The notes beneath the pieces are model-generated. The model worked only from the letters and a program-made list of their open reading frames with translations, did not search any database and was not told the origin of the DNA. This document shows, in pieces, positions 50,924 through 58,099 of a stretch of 58,099 nucleotides of DNA (the stretch's first letter is position 1; each line of letters starts with the position of its first letter). Source of the stretch: JBJELF01 sp051879015 (GTDB lineage: Bacteria; Bacillota; Clostridia; Lachnospirales; Lachnospiraceae); the NCBI GenBank assembly GCA_051879015.1, contig JBJELF010000063.1, forward strand, positions 1 through 58,099, written 5' to 3'. Position numbers and translations under genes: made by a program.

Positions 50924-52901
50924 AAATTTCTGCACCTGGACTCATCGGCTTTTCTGGTGTCATTAAAGCTAATGTACCATCTGCATCTTCTGCACAGAGC
51001 AGCATACCCTCGCTGAGTACACCTGCCAATTTGGCTGGTTTTAAATTAACTAGTACCATAACCTTCTTGCCGACCATTTCCTCAGGAGTGTAATGAGCTT
51101 TGATGCCAGATACAATCTGCTTTACTTGAGAACCAATTTTTACTTGAGAGCAGAGCAGCTTTTTCGACTTCTTGACCGCCTCGCAGGCAATGATTTCACC
51201 TACCTGAAATTGCATTTTCTCAAAATCCGCAAAGGTAATCTCTGGCTTGGCCTCAATGTCGATGACTGTTTCGTCCTTTGTTGCTTCTGTTGTCTCTTCA
51301 GCAGTATCGGCGTTGGCTGCCGCAGCCTGCGCTTTCTGCAACTCTTCGATTTGAGGCAAAATAACCTTTGGATCAATGCGGGCGAAAAGAATTTCTGGAG
51401 CAGCAGTTACTTTGGTGCCGGATATATACTTGCCAAAGCGGTCCAATTCATCATACTGACGAAGAGTGGTGTTTAACTGTGCTGCAATCTTCTTAGCAGT
51501 GGATGGCATAAAAGGATACAGCAAGCTTGCACCAATGGTGATACCTTCTACTAAGTTGTACATTACTTCCTTTAGACGGTCTGCGCTAGCTGGGTCTTTT
51601 GCAAGTATCCAAGGGGTAGTTTCGTCGATATATTTATTGCATCTCTTAAACAGTGTAAAAATTTCACTGATGGCATCAGCCACACGGAGCTTATCCATCT
51701 TTGCAGCGGTGTTTGTCACTACCTGCATTGCAGTTTCTTTTAAGTTTTCATCCACTGCTGCGGTGACACCGGTAGAGCTTACCTCGCCGCCGAAATATTT
51801 ATTGCTCATGGAGATGGTACGGTTGACCAGATTTCCAAGAGTGTTTGCCAAATCAGAGTTGATACGCTCGATCACCAAATCCCATGTGATGATACCGTCG
51901 CTCTCAAATGGAATTTCATGGAGTACAAAATAACGCACTGCATCGACACCGAAGAATTTTACCAAATCATCTGCATAGATTACATTTCCCTTGGATTTGC
52001 TCATTTTGCCGTCGCCCTGCAATAACCATGGATGACCAAAAACTTGCTTTGGAAGCGGGATATCAAGCGCCATCAACATGATTGGCCAGTAGATGGTGTG
52101 GAAGCGGAGAATATCCTTTCCAATCAGATGAACGTCAGCAGGCCAGTATTTATTGTACAGCTCGTCGGAGTTTCCGTCTAAGTCAAAGCCGAGACCAGTG
52201 ATATAATTGGTCAAAGCGTCAATCCACACATAGACAACATGTCCAGGAGCAAAGTCAACAGGAATGCCCCACTTGAAAGAAGTACGGGACACGCATAAGT
52301 CCTGAAGACCTGCTTTTAAGAAGTTGTTCATCATTTCATTTTTGCGGGATTCTGGTTGGATAAAATCAGGGTGTGTATTGATATATTCAATTAATCTATC
52401 TGAGTATTTGCTCATACGGAAGAAATAAGCTTCTTCCTTTGCTGGCTGCACAGGTCTGCCACAGTCAGGACATTTGCCGTCTACTAACTGAGAAGCTGTG
52501 AAGAATGATTCGCAGGGGGTGCAGTACATTCCTTCATAATGTCCTTTATAGATATCGCCTTTTTCATATAATTTGCGAAAAATTTTCTGCACCTGTTTTT
52601 CATGGTCGGCATCAGTGGTACGGATAAATTTATCGTAGGATGTGTCCATCAAATCCCAAATGCGCTTAATTTCGCCAGCTACATTGTCAACAAATTCCTG
52701 CGGAGTTACGCCGGCTTCTTGGGCTTTTAATTCAATTTTCTGTCCGTGTTCGTCAGTACCAGTCTGAAAACGCACATCATAACCTTGAAATTTCTTGAAG
52801 CGAGCGATACTGTCTGCAAGCACAATCTCGTAGGTATTGCCAATGTGGGGTTTTCCAGAGGTGTAGGCGATGGCAGTGGTAATATAATATGGTTTTTTCA
52901 T
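50919..52901 (-). CDS. metG: Methionyl-tRNA synthetase
   Basis: The 660-residue protein is class I MetRS with ITTAIAYTSGKPHIGN (HIGH motif, near 16), zinc-type Cys in CTPCESFF and CPDCGRP, GKMSKSKGN and a C-terminal tRNA-binding OB domain (about 560-660, FADFEKMQFQVGEIIACE). The start ATG follows GGAGGAG; a longer open frame upstream lacks an SD. Its 3' end abuts repeat copy 7. Confidence 0.97.
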   Translation of the reverse strand: MKKPYYITTAIAYTSGKPHIGNTYEIVLADSIARFKKFQGYDVRFQTGTDEHGQKIELKAQEAGVTPQEFVDNVAGEIKRIWDLMDTSYDKFIRTTDADHEKQVQKIFRKLYEKGDIYKGHYEGMYCTPCESFFTASQLVDGKCPDCGRPVQPAKEEAYFFRMSKYSDRLIEYINTHPDFIQPESRKNEMMNNFLKAGLQDLCVSRTSFKWGIPVDFAPGHVVYVWIDALTNYITGLGFDLDGNSDELYNKYWPADVHLIGKDILRFHTIYWPIMLMALDIPLPKQVFGHPWLLQGDGKMSKSKGNVIYADDLVKFFGVDAVRYFVLHEIPFESDGIITWDLVIERINSDLANTLGNLVNRTISMSNKYFGGEVSSTGVTAAVDENLKETAMQVVTNTAAKMDKLRVADAISEIFTLFKRCNKYIDETTPWILAKDPASADRLKEVMYNLVEGITIGASLLYPFMPSTAKKIAAQLNTTLRQYDELDRFGKYISGTKVTAAPEILFARIDPKVILPQIEELQKAQAAAANADTAEETTEATKDETVIDIEAKPEITFADFEKMQFQVGEIIACEAVKKSKKLLCSQVKIGSQVKQIVSGIKAHYTPEEMVGKKVMVLVNLKPAKLAGVLSEGMLLCAEDADGTLALMTPEKPMSPGAEIC

Positions 52902-53167
52902 CGTCAAATTCTCCTCCAAATATCTTTCTATTTTGGGCATAGTTTTCCCAAAATCTATCTAGTCTCATAGTAACACTTAAGGGAGAGGATTGTCAAGGAA
53001 AAAAATAGCATGGTTATTTTTTTGCTGAAAATTAAGGAAAAGTTAAAAAATTTGCTCTTGAAAAGAAAAAATTTTAGCGGTAGACTAAAGAGGAATCTTG
53101 CGTAAGTATCAGTGAAAATTGTAAGGCGAACGATGTGAGCTGCTCAAAGAGCAGCATGGAGGATTAA

Positions 53168-54019
53168 ATGATGAAGACTGGATTAATATTGGAAGGCGGT
53201 GCTATGCGTGGTATGTTCACCGCTGGAGTGTTGGATGTTATGATGGAAGAAGGTATTGATGTAGATGGTGTGATTGGTGTATCTGCAGGAGCTGTTTTTG
53301 GTTGTAATTATAAGTCGAGACAGATTGGGCGTACGCTTCGCTATAATAAAAAATATTGTACAGACCCGAGATATGCCAGTGTGCGTTCTTTGCTCAAGAC
53401 AGGAGATATGTTTGGTGCAGAATTTTGTTATCATGAGCTGCCAAACAAATTGGATGTGTTTGATGTAGAAACTTTTGAAAAAAATCCAGTGGAGTTTTAT
53501 ACAGTATGTACCAATTTAGAGACAGGTCGTGCTATTTATCATAAGTGCAGCGATGGAAAGGAAAGGGATTGCCTGTGGATGCGTGCTTCTGCATCTATGC
53601 CTCTGGCGTCACGTGTAGTTGAGATTGATGACTACAAATTGTTGGACGGTGGTATTGCCGATTCGATTCCAATTCGTTACTTTGAACATATTGGATATGA
53701 AAAAAATGTGGTGGTGCTGACTCAGCCGAAGGATTATATAAAAAAGAAAAATAAGATGGTACCGCTGATTCACTTGGCCCTGTTCCAATATCCCAAATTG
53801 GTCAAAGCGATGAAGAGACGACATATTATGTATAATCAGACCATCTCTTACATACGTCAGAGAGAGAAGGAGGGGGCAGTGTTTGTAATTCAGCCTCCAA
53901 AATCTCTGGAAATTGGTCATGTATCCCATGACCCAGAAGAATTGCAGCGTGTATATGACATAGGAAGAGCGCAGGCGAAGGAACAGCTGGAAGCTTTAAG
54001 GAAGTTTTTGGCTGTGTGA
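53168..54019 (+). CDS. Patatin-like phospholipase
   Basis: The 283-residue protein has the oxyanion GGAMRG loop (10-15), the nucleophile GVSAG (Ser39) and a DGG motif with catalytic Asp near 160. Patatin family acyl hydrolases cut lipid esters. ATGATG gives two starts. The leader has a GCTGCTC/GAGCAGC stem directly before ATGGAGGATTAA. Single gene. Confidence 0.88.
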   Translation: MMKTGLILEGGAMRGMFTAGVLDVMMEEGIDVDGVIGVSAGAVFGCNYKSRQIGRTLRYNKKYCTDPRYASVRSLLKTGDMFGAEFCYHELPNKLDVFDVETFEKNPVEFYTVCTNLETGRAIYHKCSDGKERDCLWMRASASMPLASRVVEIDDYKLLDGGIADSIPIRYFEHIGYEKNVVVLTQPKDYIKKKNKMVPLIHLALFQYPKLVKAMKRRHIMYNQTISYIRQREKEGAVFVIQPPKSLEIGHVSHDPEELQRVYDIGRAQAKEQLEALRKFLAV

Positions 54020-54150
54020 TTAGAGGCAGTCAAGCTCTCAGTCTAACAGCTCAGTCTGTCAAATGTCTATGCATTCGCTTATGCAAGCATAGCTCATGCA
54101 GAGTAAACTGGAAAGCGATTTCATATTGGGGAAAAACATGATACAATAAC

Positions 54151-54339
54151 ATAGATGTTGGGGTCAAAAGGTATTTTGACCCCTTGATACCTATGGATTG
54201 CTCCGCACGTTGTGCTCCCGCAATCCAAAAACATTCGAAATCCGCCCTATTTGGGCTATTTTCTCATGTTTTGGCGGGTCCCAAAGTCATCCCTGTTCAT
54301 GCAAGCATGAAAGGTATGACCTTTTGACCCTGGTATCAT
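54151..54339 (+). repeat. Dispersed element, full copy (copy 8)
   Basis: This 189-bp copy has ends AGATGTTGGGGTC and GACCCTGGTATCAT. The left hairpin is a perfect 10-bp stem, GGGGTCAAAA (54160-54169) with TTTTGACCCC (54174-54183). The central stem CCAAAAACAT (54225-54234) pairs with ATGTTTTGG (54266-54274) and encloses GCCC/GGGC. The right hairpin has TTCATGC/GCATGAA. TACAAT (54142-54147) with TGA before it is 3 bp upstream and reads into the PcfJ-like gene. Confidence 0.88.
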
Positions 54340-54377
54340 AACATATAAAGGTTACTATATCTGTGGAGGAATTGAGT

Positions 54378-56300
54378 GTGGACGAACGAGTACTGAATAA
54401 AAATTGTTTTATCAGAAAGAACAGACGACTTTATTGCAGCAAGTGTGGTCAGATGCAGAGACAGGATATGTATAATTGCGAAAAACACGCTAAAATCTGT
54501 TTTTCCCCTAAGCATGATTTAGTAAAAATTGTAAATGATGGGGAGGGGCTCGCCTATGCTTTTCGCATTGCCAAAGATTCTCTCTATTTTAATGTGTTGA
54601 AGGTGGAATTGCAGCAGAGGCGAGGGTTTTCAGATAAGTACTGTGGAGCAAAGTGGAGTCGAATTTTTGAAGCGGTATTTGAACGCAGTCAAAGGGAGGT
54701 GCGTCAAGCGGGTCAGGGAAGTGTTGATGAATGGTTTCGCAAGATTGACGAGAAAGGAATGGACTATCTCAATGGTGACCATCCGATTGGTGTCATTCAC
54801 CATTATTTCCCAAATATCTTGGGGATTGAATCCTATCAAATGTTTTTAGAGATTTATCGCCAGAAAGGATATAATCAGCGCATCTTTGATGTGGAGGAGG
54901 AGTGTACTAAGCCGTTATGGAAAGAGAACGGTGAGGAATATGATACGATTCATTCTTTTGAGAAAGAGGGAGAATTATTTTTGGCAGTGGATTTTGGTGT
55001 AAGTACACGACCAAGACGTATCATCGTGTCCAAGAATTTTTGCTATTCTAAGGATTGTTTTGCCGTAGATGAGTTACTTCATGGTATATTGTTGCCTAAG
55101 TCGCCCAGAGAAAAAGCTGTTGTCACTAAATTTGTGGAACGGTATCCAGAGACTGCTCTGGGAACCTATCTGGAGAGCGGCGGTCGTAATTTATTGATGC
55201 CGTTTCTGTCGGGAAGTTACGATAAAGTATTTGAGCTGCTAACCAAGTCTGGTCTGGGAAGTCTAGCCAATTGTTTTTTTGAATTAAAGCAAAATAATGA
55301 ACTGGATTTGATGAAAAATAATCTGAAGGATATTTTTGGTATGTCTGTCAAGACCTTGCGGAAAATTCAGAGGGTAAAGGAGCTGGAAAGCAATTATATG
55401 TTTTTGCTTCATGCCTATCAGAAAAATCCGGCTTTTGTGGAGATGGAGTATTATTCCGAAGGATACATGGACTGTCTGCGCTTCAATGATTTTTCTGAGG
55501 GATATCATGGTTGGAGAGGCATTCCTGGCATCCAGAATTGGTCGGATAAGGAAATTTTGCGTGTATTGAAATATTTGGATGGCTATAATGCAAAGCGGGC
55601 AGAACACAATCAGTCGGGTGTGCGGGATGTATACACTTATTACAGAGATTATATTGGTATGTGCCAGCAGTTAGAGCAATTTGAGGGTGGGCATACACCA
55701 ACCGATTTGCGCCAGAGCCACGATAATGTCTATCATGCTATACAGCGGGCAGAGTACCGAAGGCGCTTGATTGAGGTTAATCAAGGCAGAGCAATGTATC
55801 AGGAAAATCCAAACCGTCAGCTGGGTTATAGGGAAGTGGTGAGTATGAATGGAAACTTTGATGAGAGTTACTTTACGGAAGCAATTTCCAAGAAAGAGTA
55901 TGCTTCATTGGCATCCAATTATGTGGAACCAGTACAGGAGTCTTTCCAAGGGTTAGAGTCTCAGGAAAAGCCATACAATGTCTTGGAAAATGAGGATTAT
56001 GTCATTCTATTGCCGAAGGAATCAAGCGAATTGGAAAAAGAGTCATCAACGCTGCATCATTGTGTGCGAGTCTATAAAGGAGCGGTTGCTTTGGGACAAA
56101 CCTATATCTTATTTTTGCGAAAAAAGAAAGAAATCTCCACACCCTTTGCAACTATGGAAGTAATGCCAAATAAGACCTTAGTGCAGCTTAAGGCAGTATG
56201 TAATGCACAGGTTCCAGAAGATGCCAAAGTATTTGTACGAAAATGGGCTAGGATAAAAGGAGTTACAATTCAGTCGAGGGATATTAAAAACGATGGCTAA
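54378..56300 (+). CDS. PcfJ-like protein
   Basis: About 640 residues. The C-terminal region (about 540-630) has the PcfJ-type segment SSTLHHCVRVY, then TYILFLRKKKE and a final VQLKAVCNAQV. The N-terminus has a possible zinc site, CSKCGQMQRQDMYNCEKH. PcfJ was named on an enterococcal plasmid and the family occurs on mobile elements, but its biochemical role is unknown. The start is GTG eight bases after GGAGG. The repeat copy 8 lies directly upstream. Confidence 0.75.
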   Translation: MDERVLNKNCFIRKNRRLYCSKCGQMQRQDMYNCEKHAKICFSPKHDLVKIVNDGEGLAYAFRIAKDSLYFNVLKVELQQRRGFSDKYCGAKWSRIFEAVFERSQREVRQAGQGSVDEWFRKIDEKGMDYLNGDHPIGVIHHYFPNILGIESYQMFLEIYRQKGYNQRIFDVEEECTKPLWKENGEEYDTIHSFEKEGELFLAVDFGVSTRPRRIIVSKNFCYSKDCFAVDELLHGILLPKSPREKAVVTKFVERYPETALGTYLESGGRNLLMPFLSGSYDKVFELLTKSGLGSLANCFFELKQNNELDLMKNNLKDIFGMSVKTLRKIQRVKELESNYMFLLHAYQKNPAFVEMEYYSEGYMDCLRFNDFSEGYHGWRGIPGIQNWSDKEILRVLKYLDGYNAKRAEHNQSGVRDVYTYYRDYIGMCQQLEQFEGGHTPTDLRQSHDNVYHAIQRAEYRRRLIEVNQGRAMYQENPNRQLGYREVVSMNGNFDESYFTEAISKKEYASLASNYVEPVQESFQGLESQEKPYNVLENEDYVILLPKESSELEKESSTLHHCVRVYKGAVALGQTYILFLRKKKEISTPFATMEVMPNKTLVQLKAVCNAQVPEDAKVFVRKWARIKGVTIQSRDIKNDG

Positions 56301-56327
56301 GTGAAAAGAAGATAAGAAAAAAAGGAA

Positions 56328-57269
56328 ATGACTATGATTAAAATAGATTTAATTACTGGTTTTTTAGGTTCTGGAAAAACGACATTTATAAAGAAATATG
56401 CAAGATATTGGATGGAACGTGGGAATAATATTGGTATTTTGGAAAACGATTATGGTGCAGTAAATGTTGATATGATGTTGCTTCAAGAGTTGCGGGGGGA
56501 TAACTGTGAATTAGAGATGGTAGCGGGTGGTTGTGATTATGACTGCCATAGAAGAAGATTTAAAACAAAGCTGATATCTATGGGGATGTGCGGTTATGAC
56601 CGTGTGCTGATTGAGCCCTCGGGCATCTTCGATGTGGATGAGTTTTTTGATGTGTTGTACGAAGAACCTTTGAATCAGTGGTATGAAATCGGAAATGTTA
56701 TTGCGATTGTGGATGCGAATTTAGAGGATGACTTATCCAAACAGTCAGAATATTTACTGGCATCTCAAGTTGCAAATGCAGGACAAGTGATTCTTAGCCG
56801 AAGTCAGGAGGCAACAAAAGATGAGATTGCAAACACGATTGCTCACCTGAATCGGGTGATGGAAGAGTTTCAGTGTAAACGCAAATTTCAGAAGGAAATT
56901 ATGACCATGCATTGGGACTACATGACTGAATTAGACTGGAAAACAATCTCTATTTGTGGCTATATGTCAGAAAATTATGTGAAATTTCCAATTAAAGAAG
57001 AAAATACCTATTCTTCTCTCTATTACATGCATGTCCGCATGTCAGAGCAGGAATTGCGTTTCAAGGTGGAAAAGATGTTGCGGGATTCTTCCTGTGGTAA
57101 TATTTTCCGCGTCAAAGGCTTTGTGATGACAGAGGATAACAAATGGAGTGAATTAAATGCGACCCATAAAAATATTACTATTCAACCCATCAAGGTTGGA
57201 CAAGAGATTTTGATTGTGATTGGAGAAGCATTGCAGGAACATGTAATTGATACTTATTGGAAGGAGTAG
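56328..57269 (+). CDS. COG0523-type GTPase (CobW/metallochaperone family)
   Basis: The 313-residue protein has the P-loop GFLGSGKTT (11-19), GYDRVLIEPSGIFD, and VDAN/SRSQE motifs of the G3E GTPases. The usual CxCC metal motif is here GGCDYDC (about 68-74), with a different spacing. Family members deliver Zn2+, Co or Ni to target proteins. A second start (56334) is possible. It is 27 bp after the PcfJ-like gene, so the two may form an operon. Confidence 0.82.
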   Translation: MTMIKIDLITGFLGSGKTTFIKKYARYWMERGNNIGILENDYGAVNVDMMLLQELRGDNCELEMVAGGCDYDCHRRRFKTKLISMGMCGYDRVLIEPSGIFDVDEFFDVLYEEPLNQWYEIGNVIAIVDANLEDDLSKQSEYLLASQVANAGQVILSRSQEATKDEIANTIAHLNRVMEEFQCKRKFQKEIMTMHWDYMTELDWKTISICGYMSENYVKFPIKEENTYSSLYYMHVRMSEQELRFKVEKMLRDSSCGNIFRVKGFVMTEDNKWSELNATHKNITIQPIKVGQEILIVIGEALQEHVIDTYWKE

Positions 57270-57287
57270 AGTGAACTATCACAGACC

Positions 57288-57413
57288 ATGAAACCTGTCT
57301 CTGGGGCAATCCAAGGATTTTGCGCACAGATAGGAGTTTGTGTATGTATCGTTCCAACTGTGCAAGGAGTACACACAACAGAGATAATTCAGCGCTGCAG
57401 GGAATCAGGATAG
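57288..57413 (+). CDS. Possible small ORF (41 aa)
   Basis: An open frame starting MKPVSGAIQGFCAQIG with no clear ribosome site. The protein-like composition could mean a gene remnant. It sits 18 bp after the GTPase stop. Weak. Confidence 0.2.
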   Translation: MKPVSGAIQGFCAQIGVCVCIVPTVQGVHTTEIIQRCRESG

Positions 57414-57496
57414 TTTATTTTCCTTTTTGAGAAAAAGAAGGATATTGCTGTTTAGTCAACAAAATTGTGTAAGTTCTAAAAATCAAGAAAAATCTA

Positions 57497-57547
57497 CAGG
57501 GGTGCATGGTGTAATTTAGCTGTAAAACACTATGCACTCCTGTTTAT
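57497..57547. terminator. Terminator between the GTPase and the oxidoreductase
   Basis: CAGGGGTGCAT (57497-57507) pairs with ATGCACTCCTG (57532-57542), with GTGT/ACAC inside. A T-rich tract follows on each strand. Confidence 0.7.
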
Positions 57548-57559
57548 TAACTCAATAGA

Positions 57560-57693
57560 TTGAATTAGAGTCAAAAAGTATTTTGCTTCCTTGATACCTA
57601 CGGATTGCTTCGCACTTCGTGCTCCCACAATGCGAAAACATTTGAAATCCGCCCTATTTGGGCTACTTTCTCTTCTTTTGGACCTTGGTATCC
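57560..57693 (+). repeat. Dispersed element, right hairpin deleted (copy 9)
   Basis: TTAGAGTCAAAAAGTATTTTG, TTGATACCTACGGATTGC, the central stem around CGCCCTATTTGGGC and then directly GACCTTGGTATC; the right hairpin is absent but the right terminus is kept. The stop codon of the minus-strand gene is at its right end. Confidence 0.75.
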
Positions 57694-58099
57694 TACATAT
57701 TTAAACACAACTCATAGGCAGACCAAATGCAGCTCATCAAATTTCCAGGCTGCTTTGCATCTCCAAGAAGATGTACATTATCTCCCTTGATTTGTTGATA
57801 CAGGGTTTGATCACTATTATAGCCGACAGAAATCACAATCGTATCGGCAGGAATTGCCTTTATGCTGCGATTGACTCCTTGCAGAGATTGCGTGATGGCG
57901 CGTCCCTTGATATTCGGCTCATTGTAGGTAGTCACTTGAACATAAGCTTTGCCATCCTCATATTTGATAACTTGAGAATTGCGAAGGATATCTACCTTGT
58001 AGTAGTCCATATAATCTACCAGACAGTTGTAGTTAGCAGCACTGAGTCCCTCCACATTCAAAATAGTGGGGAGAGTTTCCACAACGGTCACTTTTTTAT
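57693..58099 (-). CDS. NADH:flavin oxidoreductase-type protein, C-terminal part (partial)
   Basis: About 135 residues from the C-terminus of an FAD/NAD(P) oxidoreductase. It shows LRNSQVIKYEDGKAYVQVT, the FAD/NAD motif IPADTIVISVGYNSDQTL and the closing HLLGDAKQPGNLMSCIWSAYE. This resembles the NAD-binding end of 2,4-dienoyl-CoA reductase and enoate reductases. The frame remains open at the window's right edge (Lys codons precede the first GTG), so the 5' part lies outside. The stop codon abuts repeat copy 9. Confidence 0.82.
   Translation of the reverse strand, partial: KKVTVVETLPTILNVEGLSAANYNCLVDYMDYYKVDILRNSQVIKYEDGKAYVQVTTYNEPNIKGRAITQSLQGVNRSIKAIPADTIVISVGYNSDQTLYQQIKGDNVHLLGDAKQPGNLMSCIWSAYELCLNM

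Noticed and set aside
1367..57693. CRISPR array
   Set aside because: Repeat copies are scattered, not tandem with spacers; no cas genes are present.

Overview
The window reads as the chromosome of a low-GC, spore-forming, anaerobic Firmicute of the Clostridia, most like a gut Lachnospiraceae. The basis is the order rpsF-ssb-rpsR, gdpP-rplI-dnaB, mecA, the sporulation genes spmB and yyaC, an ammonium transporter fused to a P-II domain, fucose and beta-galactoside hydrolases, and frequent GTG/TTG starts. Species was not determined.

Layout. 0-6.4 kb: conserved housekeeping block (S6, SSB, S18, c-di-AMP phosphodiesterase, L9, DnaB, MecA). 7-11.7 kb: an anchored GH18 protein and a GH2 glycosidase. 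11.7-14.3 kb: a cobalamin riboswitch with a terminator, then a surface CbiK-type chelatase lipoprotein with a NEAT-like tail and a second small NEAT-like lipoprotein. 14.4-19.3 kb: Na/Pi transporter, two uncharacterised genes (DUF6323/DUF6179-like) and a MATE pump. 19.3-21.2 kb: an ABC-F ribosome-protection-type gene behind a leader with a four-codon ORF and an attenuator. 21.3-28.8 kb: citrate module (CitMHS transporter, hybrid sensor kinase, OmpR-type regulator, citDEF). 28.9-31.1 kb: a split chromate-type transporter divergent from a LysR regulator. 31.2-35.1 kb: BtuFCD/FhuBCD-like metal-chelate ABC transporter. 35.2-42.1 kb: fucosidase, SpmB, a G-loop hairpin array, DUF885 peptidase, YyaC and coiled-coil membrane proteins. 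42.5-46.9 kb: metal homeostasis (HMA chaperone, Zn/Cd-type ATPase, ArsR, and a TMEM165-type exporter under a Mn riboswitch). 47.3-50.7 kb: Amt-PII, CmpB-like membrane protein, IPP isomerase. 50.9-58.1 kb: MetG, patatin, a PcfJ-like protein, a COG0523 GTPase and the 3' end of an NADH:flavin oxidoreductase-type gene.

The genes group into metal/corrinoid handling (cobalamin-switched CbiK-NEAT, BtuFCD-like transporter, HMA/ATPase/ArsR, Mn switch, COG0523), citrate fermentation, and glycan use. The most unusual features are non-coding. A dispersed element of about 185-190 bp (nine full or partial copies) has imperfect terminal inverted repeats and three hairpins; four copies sit 0-4 bp after a -10 box that reads through the element into a gene. 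A run of hairpins with G-rich loops lies at 37.45-37.68 kb. A Shine-Dalgarno-sequestering hairpin precedes the DUF6323-like gene. A second dispersed repeat of about 34 bp occurs near the terminator or leader of three genes. No CRISPR array, tRNA, rRNA, transposase or integrase gene was seen.
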